From the NCBI RefSeq assembly GCF_020042285.1, contig NZ_CP083388.1, positions 3,560,001 to 3,624,000 on the forward strand: a stretch of 64,000 bases of DNA. Direction: 5' to 3'. The notes under the pieces are model-generated. The model was given only the letters and a program-made list of their open reading frames with translations. It was not told the origin of the DNA and made no database searches. Position 1 is the stretch's first letter; every line of letters begins with the position of its first letter. Positions 43,850-52,839 of the stretch are shown one piece after another. This stretch comes from Ferruginibacter albus (GTDB lineage Bacteria > Bacteroidota > Bacteroidia > Chitinophagales > Chitinophagaceae). The translations under genes and the position numbers were made by a program.

Positions 43850-44264
43850 ACACCAAATTTATTTTTTGAACAGTTTATATATAATTAATAGAAAGATTAG
43901 TTTATAACTGCACAAGCGGCATAAGCCACACGGCATTACATTAATCAGGCATTAACATGGCTGTTTTGCAAGCAGGATATTACAATGTAGATTTTGATTT
44001 TTGGGATAGTATTTATAAATCTTGTGGCGAAGAAATTTTACTTAGAATCGTAATCAAGCACAAAGTCCTACACCAAGCAATCGTTAATTCGATGTGAAAA
44101 TTATATAAAGCAGACTTAATATCCAATGAAACACAGTTGCTTTTTTACGCAATCGTTCCCGATTGGGCGTGAAAACTTGACTAAAGTCAAATTTAGCAGC
44201 CGGGTACTTAATAAGCAATAAAAAACAACCCTAAACGTTTTTCTTTTATCCAGATCATCCCTAG
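43850..44264. other. 415-base divergent gap with dyad TTGACT-AA-AGTCAA
   Basis: It lies between the giant minus-strand gene and a plus-strand gene and must hold both promoters. The perfect dyad TTGACTAAAGTCAA (44177-44190) lies 75-88 bases before the plus-strand ATG. No consensus TTTG...TAnnTTTG pair was found by eye and no ORF is supported. Confidence 0.4.
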
Positions 44265-44831
44265 ATGTCAAACCGTAATACCATAGACAAAAGAATAAGC
44301 ATTTTCCTTACTGTAGATCAGTATACCATCTATAATTACTTTAACTCCCACGACCCTGCACCTGTTTATAAAAGACAGCTGGCGCACGAGTTTCAGCAAT
44401 ACCTTACCAATGCGATAGAAAATGCAAGCCGGTATTCAACCATTCGATATAAGATCATTTATTCTACTGAAGCAGATAAACGCTTTGCAGAGCCGCTGGT
44501 TAATGCTATCCGGAGGCACTATATCTCAAAAAAATCATTAAAGCAGCACGAGTTCAATAAATTCAAAAGAAAGAATTTTATTTTATTGGGCATCAGCTTA
44601 AGTATTGTAATGTTTTGCCAGGGGCTTTTACCTTTCGTATTAAACTATGAGCATCGCTTACACACAGCTTTTAGTAATGCGCTGGACGTATTTAGCTGGG
44701 TAATTTTATGGAAACCGATCGATAAGCTCATTTTCCAGTGGAACCCTTATTTGAAGGAAATAAATCTTTTAGATAAGATGATCAATGCGGAAGCGCTTAT
44801 CATTGACAAGCATAAGGAAAAAGTGGCCTAA
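44265..44831 (+). CDS. Protein of unknown function with two membrane helices
   Basis: 188 residues. A charged N-terminal half (MSNRNTIDKRISIFLTVDQYTIYNYFNSHDPAPVYKRQLAHEFQQYLTNAIENASRYSTIRYKIIY) precedes two hydrophobic helices (ILLGISLSIVMFCQGLLPFVL and ALDVFSWVILWKPIDKLIF). The end is polar and Lys-rich. No family recognised. It is divergent from the giant gene and convergent with threonine synthase. Coding character is good, with no internal stop and no better frame. Confidence 0.65.
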   Translation: MSNRNTIDKRISIFLTVDQYTIYNYFNSHDPAPVYKRQLAHEFQQYLTNAIENASRYSTIRYKIIYSTEADKRFAEPLVNAIRRHYISKKSLKQHEFNKFKRKNFILLGISLSIVMFCQGLLPFVLNYEHRLHTAFSNALDVFSWVILWKPIDKLIFQWNPYLKEINLLDKMINAEALIIDKHKEKVA

Positions 44832-44881
44832 TAATTAATTATGTTGATCATGGCAACAGCCATCAAACTATTGATTATCGG

Positions 44882-46180
44882 TTACAAACTAAAAATAAAC
44901 TCCTTTAGCACATTCGCATCAACATTCATTTTCCTGTATATTTTCTTTTTCTCTAATTCCAATTCAACGCTGGAAGGCATTGGACCGGGTTCGTCTATCA
45001 CAGGTTCTACTACTTCGAAAAATTTAACAGGATGTGCTGTCTTTAAAACAACTCCTTTTTGATCAGGATTTTCGTGCAGGTATTTTTGCATGGCTACATA
45101 TGCCACTGCTCCGTGAGGATCTAACAGGTAACCGTTTCTTTCATACACCAGTCGTATTGCCTTTTTTGTTTCAGCATCTGTTATACTATACCCGGTTATT
45201 ACCTTTTTTATTTCATTGATATCCGCATTAAAGATCTCTATTACCCTTGGCAGATTAATAGGCTCACCAATATCCAACGCATTTGAAATAGTTGGAATTA
45301 TTTTTTTAGGCTGATAATTGCCGGTTCGCAAAAATTCGGGGAAAACATCATTCACATTACAAGCTGCTATAAAATGAGAAATAGGCAAGCCGGACTTGTA
45401 CGCCAATAAACCAGCACTCAAGTTGCCCAGGTTACCGCATGGAACAGCAATTGCCGGCGGTTCTACTTTATCTATCCATTGTTTATAGGCAAAGAAATAA
45501 TAAAACTGCAACGGTATCCAGCGGGCAACATTAGACGAAGATGCAGAAGTGAAATTAAATTTCTCTTGTAAAGCAGCATCCTCAAATATTTGTTTGGCAA
45601 TTGCCTTACAATCTTCAATGGTTCCTTCTACTTCTATTGCATGAATATTATTGCCGAGCGAAGTGATCTGTTTTTCCTGCACCATATTTATTTTACCGGC
45701 AGGATATAAGATCACCACTTCCACACCATCCATATCGTAAAACGCTTTGGCAATAGCAGCGCCACCATCTCCACTGGTTACTTCCAACACAATCGTTCTT
45801 TTATCCTGCTGCTGTAAAAAGTATTCCAGGCAAAGCCGCATGAACGTGGCGCCCATATCTTTAAACGTTAAAGACGGACCATGATATAATTCCAGCGCAG
45901 AAATGGTTTTGCTTACCTGGGTAACAGGTATCTTAAAATTTACTACATCTACTAATATCCGTGCAAGGTCCGGTGCCGGTATGGCACCCTTTACATATGG
46001 AGCAATTATTTCATACGCTATCTCTTCTTCTGAAAGATCAATAATGTTTTCAATAAAATCTTCTGCTAATACAGGTATCTTATCCGGAAAATATAAACCC
46101 TTATCATCGGGTTGCCCTTTAAGCGTAGCTTCTCTAAAATTTACTAATGGAGATTGATGGTTAGTACTGCGATATAACAT
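44882..46180 (-). CDS. thrC: Threonine synthase
   Basis: 432 residues. The N-terminus has the thrC-type block YRSTNHQSPLVNFREATLKGQPDDKGLYFPDKIP, and the PLP-lysine region is LELYHGPSLTFKDMGATFMRL. Further family blocks are VLEVTSGDGGAAIAKAFY, LYPAGKINMVQEKQI and IAVPCGNLGNLSAGLLAYKSGLP. It converts O-phosphohomoserine to threonine in the last step of threonine synthesis. It is the only amino-acid biosynthetic gene here; no hom-thrB neighbours. Class typical of Bacteroidota. Confidence 0.97.
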   Translation of the reverse strand: MLYRSTNHQSPLVNFREATLKGQPDDKGLYFPDKIPVLAEDFIENIIDLSEEEIAYEIIAPYVKGAIPAPDLARILVDVVNFKIPVTQVSKTISALELYHGPSLTFKDMGATFMRLCLEYFLQQQDKRTIVLEVTSGDGGAAIAKAFYDMDGVEVVILYPAGKINMVQEKQITSLGNNIHAIEVEGTIEDCKAIAKQIFEDAALQEKFNFTSASSSNVARWIPLQFYYFFAYKQWIDKVEPPAIAVPCGNLGNLSAGLLAYKSGLPISHFIAACNVNDVFPEFLRTGNYQPKKIIPTISNALDIGEPINLPRVIEIFNADINEIKKVITGYSITDAETKKAIRLVYERNGYLLDPHGAVAYVAMQKYLHENPDQKGVVLKTAHPVKFFEVVEPVIDEPGPMPSSVELELEKKKIYRKMNVDANVLKEFIFSL

Positions 46181-46476
46181 TGATGAGATAGTAATAGTTT
46201 TTTATACCGATGCGATTTGTTTAATAGGATGAGTAAAAGTATAAAAAATTACCCAACGATGTACTGCTGTAAAACAATAGAAATAAGAGGCAATGCTCAC
46301 TAATATTTTAAGGATGTCAAATTATCATTATTACGGAATATGAATCGGACGTTTTTCATCGATTATAAGTAGCATTCAAATACCTAATACCATAGTATAA
46401 ATGGATGGGGCGAATAGCCTTTCTCGCTATCAGTAAATTTTATTCTTTTTATCCAAGATCTGATTTACTAAAAATA
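46181..46476. other. 296-base gap upstream of thrC, nothing recognised
   Basis: No ORF, repeat or strong hairpin was seen by eye. It should hold the thrC promoter region (minus strand). The terminator of the 46551 gene follows. Confidence 0.4.
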
Positions 46477-46514
46477 AAAAAAGAGAGTGGAACCTTTTCC
46501 AACTCTCTTTCTTA
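46477..46514 (-). terminator. Terminator of the tail-fiber-like gene
   Basis: Hairpin at 46481-46510: AAGAGAGTgGGAA-type arm pairs with TTCCaACTCTCTT around CCTTTT-like loop. On the minus strand it is followed by a T-rich run (TTTTTTTATTTTT). It starts 40 bases after the stop. Confidence 0.8.
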
Positions 46515-46550
46515 CCAAAAAACTACTATATTATTGAACGGTTAAGCGAC

Positions 46551-49500
46551 TTATAATCTCGATTTAATTTTTTCAATTTCGTTCTTCAATTCATCAATTT
46601 CTGTCTGTTGTTTATCGAGTCTTTTATTTAATTCAGTGTTTTCTTCTTTTAATGCCTTAATAGATGCCAATGCAATACCTGCAGGATCGATGGTGCTGAT
46701 GTGCTTATCATCTGTTCCTAATCCAAATGATTTATAAAAATCCTGCGCCATTGGACCGATGTGGTACTCCTGAGTTCCTTTATATTTCCATTTAGTGATA
46801 TCCAACTGAGAAATTTTATTCAACAATTCTTCTCCATCAACTGTAGAAAAATCATCTTTTAAGTTTCTGTCAGAAGCGTTTGTCCATGTACCGCCTGTTG
46901 TAAGGTAAGCGCCGTTACCGTTCGTATTTCCGCTACCAACAATAAACGCTCTGCCCGAACTTGCACTTGCACCATTTAATAAGAACGATGTTACACTTGA
47001 GTTACCAATGGCAACTGTATTAGCACTACCATTATATATATTGGTACCAATTACAGTACAGTTTTGTCCTTGTGCCTGTGCATGGTCCCCGATAGCAATG
47101 GCATCCTGGGCACTGCTATATGCATAGTATCCTAATGAAATAGAATAAGTGCCTTGTGCCTGTGTTTTATACGTAGTGCTTGCGCCACCGATAGCAATAG
47201 AGCTTGTTCCGTTTGCATAGGCATTTTGACCTATTGCAATAGCAGATGTTCCTTGTCCTTGCGCAACAGATCCCATCGCGATACTATATTGAGAGGATAC
47301 GTAAGCTCCTTGTCCTACAGCTACGGCATCGGATGTTTGTGCCTGTGCGCTGCTACCAATTGCTACGTTATTGCTGCCGGATATATAACTTGATACTCCT
47401 AAAGATGTATTGTTTGTTGTTAATGCTCCTGCCAAAGTTGCTTTTCTTTTAAAAGTTACATCCACGTCATCAGATGTACCAATATAGTTTGTACCCGCTG
47501 TTGTTCCTGAGTTACCACTCAATCCCCAACCGCTGCCTGAACCGCCACTGGCAGTTGCCCAGCTTAAAGTACCACTACCGTTAGTGCTTAATACTTGCCC
47601 ATTGCTACCATCTGCGCTTGGTAAAGTATAAGTAGTAGAGCCTGCTGCTGCTGCCGGTGCAAAACCTACATAGCCCGATGTTGAACCACTCATTCTGATA
47701 GTGCCTTTTACATCTAATGAACTACCCGGGCTTGTTGTTCCGATACCAACTCTACCTGTAGAAGATGGATTGAATATTAAATTACCGGTTGTTGAATTAA
47801 AATTAAGATCGTTAGCATTAAGAGTAACTGTTCTATCTGTTCTTAATGTTCCGTCTGTTTTATAAATACTTGAATCAACACCAGCCAAACTTACGGCTGT
47901 TGCTGCTACACCATTTACTGTTGATGTTAAGCTTTGTCCTGATAAGCTCAATGCATTTGAATTGATAATACTTACGCCTGTTGCTGCTATACCATTTACG
48001 GTTGATGTTAATGTATTGGTGCTTGAGCTTAGTGCATTTGAATTGATAATACTTACACCCGTTGCTGCTACACCATTTACGGTTGATGTTAATGTATTGG
48101 TGCTTGAGCTTAGTGCATTTGAATTGATAATATTTACACCCGTTGCTGCTACACTATTTACGGTTGTAGTTAGGGTGTTGGCGCTGCTGCTGTTTGAAAC
48201 AGTTGTTGCTGATGAGCTTCCTGCTGCCGCCCAGCTTAATGTGCCAGAACCGTTAGTGGTTAATTGCTGACCATTAGTACCGTCTGCCGAAGGCAAGGTA
48301 TATACTGTAGAACCAGCTGCTGTTGCAGGAGCAAAACCAACATAGCCGGATGTTGCACCGCTCATACGGATTGTTCCTTTTACATCTAATGCGCTGCCCG
48401 GAGATGTTGTTCCGATACCAACATTACCAGCGCCTGTGATACGCATTTTTTCTACAGGAGAGTTATCGCTATTGCCGGCTCCGTTAGTTGGAGTAGTTTT
48501 AAAGATCATATCTGCAGTTCCGCTACCGGTTGAAATACCTGAAGATAAAACCAGGTTACCACCCGATCTGTTACCTGTACCCGGTGCACCACCCGCTTGT
48601 ATCGTTAATGCACTACCGTTACCTGATGAAGATGTATTTCTTTCTACACCGATGGTTTGATCTGCAGTACCAACAAATGATAACGTAGAACTTGGACTTG
48701 TTGTCCCAATACCAAATCTACCTGTAGATGATGGATTGAAGATCAAATTACCTGTTGTAGAATTTAAGTTTAGATCATTGGCACCCATTGTTACCGTTCT
48801 GTCAGCTCTTAATGTTCCATCCATTTTATAGATGCTTGAATCCATGCCCGATAAGCTTACGGCTGTACTTGCCACACCATTTACGGTTGATGTCAAGTTT
48901 TGGCCTGATAAGCTAAGCGCATTTGTATTGATTATGTTTACGCCTGTTGCAGCCACACCATTAACTGTTGATGTTAATGTATTGGTGCTTGAGCTTAATG
49001 CGTTTGAATTAATAATAGTTACACTTGAACCTGCTACACCGTTTACTGTTGTAGTTAACGCATTCGCACTACTTGTATTTGCCACAGTGTTTACAGCTTT
49101 TGTTGTATCTGTAGTTCCATTAACGTTACTTGTTATTACGTTTCCGCTCGAACTGATCGCATTGGTAATGGTTGGGCTACCTGCACTTACTGTACTCCAG
49201 CTTAGTGTACCCGTACCGTTAGTACTCAACACCTGTCCGCTTGTACCATCTGCATTGGGTAAAGTATAAGTAGTAGAACCCGCTGCTGCTGCCGGCGCAA
49301 AACCAACATAACCCGATGTTGAACCGCTTAAACGCAAAGTTCCTTTTACATCCAGTTTACTTCCGGGAGCTGTAGTACCAACACCTACGTTACCTGTTCC
49401 GTCAATACGCATTCTTTCGTTAGATGATTGCAGCGTACCTCCTGTCATAAATACCAATGATTTAGAAGAAGTACCGGTACCGATCAACATATTATTTCCG

Positions 49501-50213
49501 ATATTAAATAAATAACCATCGTTTGCATTACCCATTACACCACCTGTATAAGCACTACCATTAATACCCATATCAATATAGTTGCTTGTTTCACTACCGT
49601 TATCTGCTGTTGCCACCACATCGGAAGATGCGCTGGTTCCGTTTGACAGGTTCTGCACATTCAACTGCAAATAATTATTTACAGTACCCTTTGCCGTTAT
49701 GATGTTGTATGAATTGGTTGCTCCTGCATCTACCAAAAATTTATCCATATATGGACCTGCTGTAAAAGATGGCGCACTACCAATACCTACGTTACCCAAA
49801 CTATCCATTACCATACGTTGAGTATTATTAGTTCTGAAACGCATACTAACGCTATCGGTAGTACCTAAAAATTTAGACCCTGAGTTAGTACCGCTATTAC
49901 CGCCGGTCAACCAGTTGCCTACAGTTGTTCCCAATGTTTGCCAGCTGGGACTTGTAGGTGTACCTGAGTTTACCTGGAAGGCGCTGATAGTAGTATTATA
50001 CACTATCAAACCTGTTGCAGGCAATGGTATTGCGTTTACCTGTGTAGTCGTCATTCTTGGCATAAGAAACCCTTTGTTAGAGCTGCTTACATCCAACATG
50101 GCGCTCGTATCAGGCAAGCTGCCGGTTGCATTCAAGGCAATGTTTTGTGAGAAGGTTTTGGTTACAGTTACCAATTGAAATACTACCAGTAACTTGATCA
50201 GATGCTTTTGCAT
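46551..50213 (-). CDS. Exported protein with YadA-like head repeats and S74 chaperone tail
   Basis: 1220 residues with a signal peptide (LLVVFQLVTVTKTFSQ). The start LDVSSSNKGFLMPRMTTTQVNAIPLPATGLIVYNTT is a Bacteroidota surface-protein opening. The middle has repeated modules (SSTGRxGIGTTSP-SxLDVKGT; SNALSSSTNTLTSTVNGVAATGV) and two 27-residue tandem arrays. Then come head repeats AIGSSAQAQTSDAVAVGQGAY..., as in trimeric autotransporter heads. The C-terminal S74 chaperone domain starts at NASDRNLKDDFSTVDG, with the Ser-Asp typical of the self-cleavage site, and a coiled coil (ALKEENTELNKRLDKQQTEIDELKNEIEK) ends the protein. The S74 domain cuts itself off after folding a trimeric fibre. Bacteriophages use it in tail spikes; here it looks like a cellular surface fibre. 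Confidence 0.85.
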   Translation of the reverse strand: MQKHLIKLLVVFQLVTVTKTFSQNIALNATGSLPDTSAMLDVSSSNKGFLMPRMTTTQVNAIPLPATGLIVYNTTISAFQVNSGTPTSPSWQTLGTTVGNWLTGGNSGTNSGSKFLGTTDSVSMRFRTNNTQRMVMDSLGNVGIGSAPSFTAGPYMDKFLVDAGATNSYNIITAKGTVNNYLQLNVQNLSNGTSASSDVVATADNGSETSNYIDMGINGSAYTGGVMGNANDGYLFNIGNNMLIGTGTSSKSLVFMTGGTLQSSNERMRIDGTGNVGVGTTAPGSKLDVKGTLRLSGSTSGYVGFAPAAAAGSTTYTLPNADGTSGQVLSTNGTGTLSWSTVSAGSPTITNAISSSGNVITSNVNGTTDTTKAVNTVANTSSANALTTTVNGVAGSSVTIINSNALSSSTNTLTSTVNGVAATGVNIINTNALSLSGQNLTSTVNGVASTAVSLSGMDSSIYKMDGTLRADRTVTMGANDLNLNSTTGNLIFNPSSTGRFGIGTTSPSSTLSFVGTADQTIGVERNTSSSGNGSALTIQAGGAPGTGNRSGGNLVLSSGISTGSGTADMIFKTTPTNGAGNSDNSPVEKMRITGAGNVGIGTTSPGSALDVKGTIRMSGATSGYVGFAPATAAGSTVYTLPSADGTNGQQLTTNGSGTLSWAAAGSSSATTVSNSSSANTLTTTVNSVAATGVNIINSNALSSSTNTLTSTVNGVAATGVSIINSNALSSSTNTLTSTVNGIAATGVSIINSNALSLSGQSLTSTVNGVAATAVSLAGVDSSIYKTDGTLRTDRTVTLNANDLNFNSTTGNLIFNPSSTGRVGIGTTSPGSSLDVKGTIRMSGSTSGYVGFAPAAAAGSTTYTLPSADGSNGQVLSTNGSGTLSWATASGGSGSGWGLSGNSGTTAGTNYIGTSDDVDVTFKRKATLAGALTTNNTSLGVSSYISGSNNVAIGSSAQAQTSDAVAVGQGAYVSSQYSIAMGSVAQGQGTSAIAIGQNAYANGTSSIAIGGASTTYKTQAQGTYSISLGYYAYSSAQDAIAIGDHAQAQGQNCTVIGTNIYNGSANTVAIGNSSVTSFLLNGASASSGRAFIVGSGNTNGNGAYLTTGGTWTNASDRNLKDDFSTVDGEELLNKISQLDITKWKYKGTQEYHIGPMAQDFYKSFGLGTDDKHISTIDPAGIALASIKALKEENTELNKRLDKQQTEIDELKNEIEKIKSRL
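47940..48195 (-). repeat. Tandem 81-bp coding repeats, array A
   Basis: The word GCATTTGAATTG recurs at 47953, 48034 and 48115, an exact 81-base period (27 residues, SNALSSSTNTLTSTVNGVAATGVSIIN). The copies are nearly identical in DNA, so they arose recently or are kept alike by gene conversion. Confidence 0.85.
48880..49080 (-). repeat. Tandem 81-bp coding repeats, array B
   Basis: A second set of the same 27-residue unit (NALSSSTNTLTSTVNGVAATGVNIIN and NALSLSGQNLTSTVNGVASTAV) about 0.9 kb upstream in the same gene, more diverged. The two arrays with their flanks (SSIYKxDGTLRxDRTVT) are a larger duplication. Confidence 0.75.
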
Positions 50214-50276
50214 AATATGGATTCTTTAAGGTTAATCAGAAGGTGTTTTTCTTAGGTTCTTCTTTTTATTATTTAA

Positions 50277-52484
50277 TTATTGAATGATTATTTTTTGAAC
50301 GCTTTCAGTATCTGCCCCGCTTACTTTTAATTCATATGTTCCTTTAGGTAAAGAAGACGGCAACGAGAATGACTGTGCCATATTGCTGCTGTTTACTGTT
50401 ACCTGGTTGGCATATACTGCTTGTCCGTCGGTAGTTAATAAGCGTAATCTGAAATCTCCTTTAGCTACATTCGTGAATTGAACGTTCATTACATTACCTA
50501 CAACAGGATTTGGATATACTGTTATAGCGCCGTTCTTTGCAGCTCCGTTATCAGAACCGGAAACAACGCGGATGATCTGGCTGTATCTAACTGTACCATC
50601 TTTGTCAATACTCTTAATGCGATAGTAATTAGCGCCGTCAAAAGGTTTGCTGTCTAACCAGCTATAACTTACCGATGAATTATTATTGCCGGTTGGAAGA
50701 GTACTATTTGTTTTAGAGAATGTTTTACCATCAGCAGATTTCTCTACTTCATATTGCATGATGTTCACTTCATTTTCAACATTCCAATCTACCTGTATTC
50801 CTGTACTTTTTTGATTTGCTTTAACGCTTGTAAACGTTACAGGTAATACTCCCGCTGCTCTGAATACGATCATAAAACGGGTAGCTACTGCCGACGCTGC
50901 GTCGCTGGTAATACTAAAGTTTAATGTCGTACCATCTGTTGAATATAGATCCAGTGGAGTGTTTGTTCCCTTATACGTATCAATTAAAAAAGCAGTTAAT
51001 CCCGGTTGTTGCATGTTATCACCAACTATTTGTAATTGATAACTTCTTGCAGTGGTACCTGCTAATTTAAAATAGAGCGTATCGTTCGATGTAATCAATG
51101 GTCTTCTTTCAATAGAAAGACTTTTGCTGTTTCTTAGCAAGCTTATTCCTTCGTTCACATTCGCAAACTTGCTGGCATCTAACCAGTCAACATCAGCACT
51201 GAACGCTTCATTGAACTGTGCTACAGCAGCATCTGCAAATGAGGTTGTATTATCACCGTTTAATAAATTAAGATTGGTAGTAATGGTTTCCGTTACGGCT
51301 GCCGGACGGAACATCAATAAATTATTGGTAGTTGATTTGCTGCTTTCCTGTATAAGAACTGATGCCGGCGCGGTGGCGGTTGTTTGAACAAAGAAAGCCT
51401 GGCCAGATTGAATATCTTTTGTTTGTTTACTTCTTGCAACAGACTTAATATATACACCTGAATTGATCGCATCATCCAAAACCACATAGCCACCTACCTG
51501 GTTCAACGATGGATCCCATACATAAAAACGTTTGGTAACATTATTCAATGTTACATTATCAAAATCAATAGGAGAAGCGTAAGGATTTCCTATCAATGTG
51601 TATTTGCCGGCAGTAGCTGCGGCAGTAAATAATTGATCGCCCTGCTGTAACACACCGGAGCTGCGCAATGTAGTATTATCAACAGGAACATTCCCATTGT
51701 TAGGATTACCTGTAGTAGCAGGATCTCTATCTCCTCTTACGAAAATGAAATAACCAACATTGTCTGCACTACCGTTATTGGTAGGAGTAATATTGGTTGT
51801 TTTAGTATTTGTGATTGTTGTAAGCGCCTGTGTGGAATAATTAAATCCTTTCATAGAGGCTGTATTCTGAGGGCTTGCATCTATACCGTTACTTGAACTG
51901 GGAGATGCACCGGAAATTAATGTCCCTGATCCCGGTGTATATACACCATTATTTTGCCATGAGCTATATATGCTTCCTGAATTGGTTACAGGAGCCGTTA
52001 GTAATCTCCATGCACGTCTTCCCGGTATGTAACGTTCCACAATTGCTTTACCATAAATTCTGCTGTTAGCAGGTATAGCAGCTACTCTTGCCGTATTGTT
52101 AGAGTCGGATATAATTGTCAACATACTATCTGCATAAAGGTTTCCCTTTGTCATTGTAAGCACATTGGTAACACCAACTTTGCCCTTTAATGCAACAGCG
52201 TTAGCCGATTTGCTGATAGTAAGGTTGGTAATCTTTGTAGCGCTGTCTCCCGAGATGTTGGAAACAGTTGTATCGCTATATCCTGTAAAATAAACAGTAC
52301 CATTACCACGGGTAAATGTTCCGTTATTCTTAAGAGAAGCATCATTTAATATAACAGAAGGGTTACCATTTACTACAAAATGACTACCTGGCGTTAAATT
52401 CAATACCTGCGCATTGACAGTTATGGAATGTAGTAATAATAAAGCGAAGCAAAATAAGCCGCTTTTGGATAACTCCTTTTTCAT
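50277..52484 (-). CDS. T9SS-sorted surface protein
   Basis: 735 residues. Signal peptide (SGLFCFALLLLHSITVNAQ), then beta-rich domains (LNLTPGSHFVVNGNPSVILNDASLKNNGTFTRGNGTVYFTG). The later region is related to the C-terminal half of the giant protein, with shared blocks such as RYIPGRRAWRLLTAP, YTLIGNPYASPIDF and QSGQAFFVQTTA. The end (YELKVSGADTESVQKIIIQ, after GTYELKV) is a T9SS type A sorting domain. It is exported by T9SS, with a surface role. The following gene starts 63 bases after its stop, so they may form an operon. Confidence 0.88.
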   Translation of the reverse strand: MKKELSKSGLFCFALLLLHSITVNAQVLNLTPGSHFVVNGNPSVILNDASLKNNGTFTRGNGTVYFTGYSDTTVSNISGDSATKITNLTISKSANAVALKGKVGVTNVLTMTKGNLYADSMLTIISDSNNTARVAAIPANSRIYGKAIVERYIPGRRAWRLLTAPVTNSGSIYSSWQNNGVYTPGSGTLISGASPSSSNGIDASPQNTASMKGFNYSTQALTTITNTKTTNITPTNNGSADNVGYFIFVRGDRDPATTGNPNNGNVPVDNTTLRSSGVLQQGDQLFTAAATAGKYTLIGNPYASPIDFDNVTLNNVTKRFYVWDPSLNQVGGYVVLDDAINSGVYIKSVARSKQTKDIQSGQAFFVQTTATAPASVLIQESSKSTTNNLLMFRPAAVTETITTNLNLLNGDNTTSFADAAVAQFNEAFSADVDWLDASKFANVNEGISLLRNSKSLSIERRPLITSNDTLYFKLAGTTARSYQLQIVGDNMQQPGLTAFLIDTYKGTNTPLDLYSTDGTTLNFSITSDAASAVATRFMIVFRAAGVLPVTFTSVKANQKSTGIQVDWNVENEVNIMQYEVEKSADGKTFSKTNSTLPTGNNNSSVSYSWLDSKPFDGANYYRIKSIDKDGTVRYSQIIRVVSGSDNGAAKNGAITVYPNPVVGNVMNVQFTNVAKGDFRLRLLTTDGQAVYANQVTVNSSNMAQSFSLPSSLPKGTYELKVSGADTESVQKIIIQ

Positions 52485-52839
52485 TAGAATATTTTAGATA
52501 AGTGGAAATGTAGAAGTTTTTCTATAGCACTTTCCAAATTGTATTAACGGAAGGTTTTAGGAAATATTTTGTAGAGATAAGGCTAATTGCTTATCAATTG
52601 TCAAATAATTGCAATAGTTGCGTTATAAACAACCTTTTTAGATTTACAATCAGCGCATTATCGGTTCTGAAGCCAGGTATAGGAAAGTTTCAAAATAGTT
52701 CGTCTTTAACAAGTTCTGGCTTACAGCTTTTAGATATCCGGGGAGGCGGGTTATCATTTATAATATTATAAGGCTTTAAAGCGGCCGATATTCCAAATTA
52801 TATTATCTTGACATGTAATCGACGAAAACATTTTCTCTT
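52485..52839. other. 355-base divergent gap, nothing beyond presumed promoters
   Basis: It lies between the minus-strand T9SS gene and the plus-strand DUF898 gene. No ORF, repeat or strong hairpin was seen. TTATATTATCTTGAC just upstream of 52840 may contain a weak promoter. Confidence 0.4.

Noticed and set aside
47940-48195. Regular 81-base period as a possible CRISPR array
   Set aside because: The repeats are contiguous with no unique spacers, keep reading frame and are part of a protein. Spacing and length also do not fit CRISPR.
46551-50213. Phage tail-fibre, suggesting a prophage
   Set aside because: No integrase, capsid, terminase or other tail gene is near. The protein has a bacterial signal peptide and neighbours of T9SS type.
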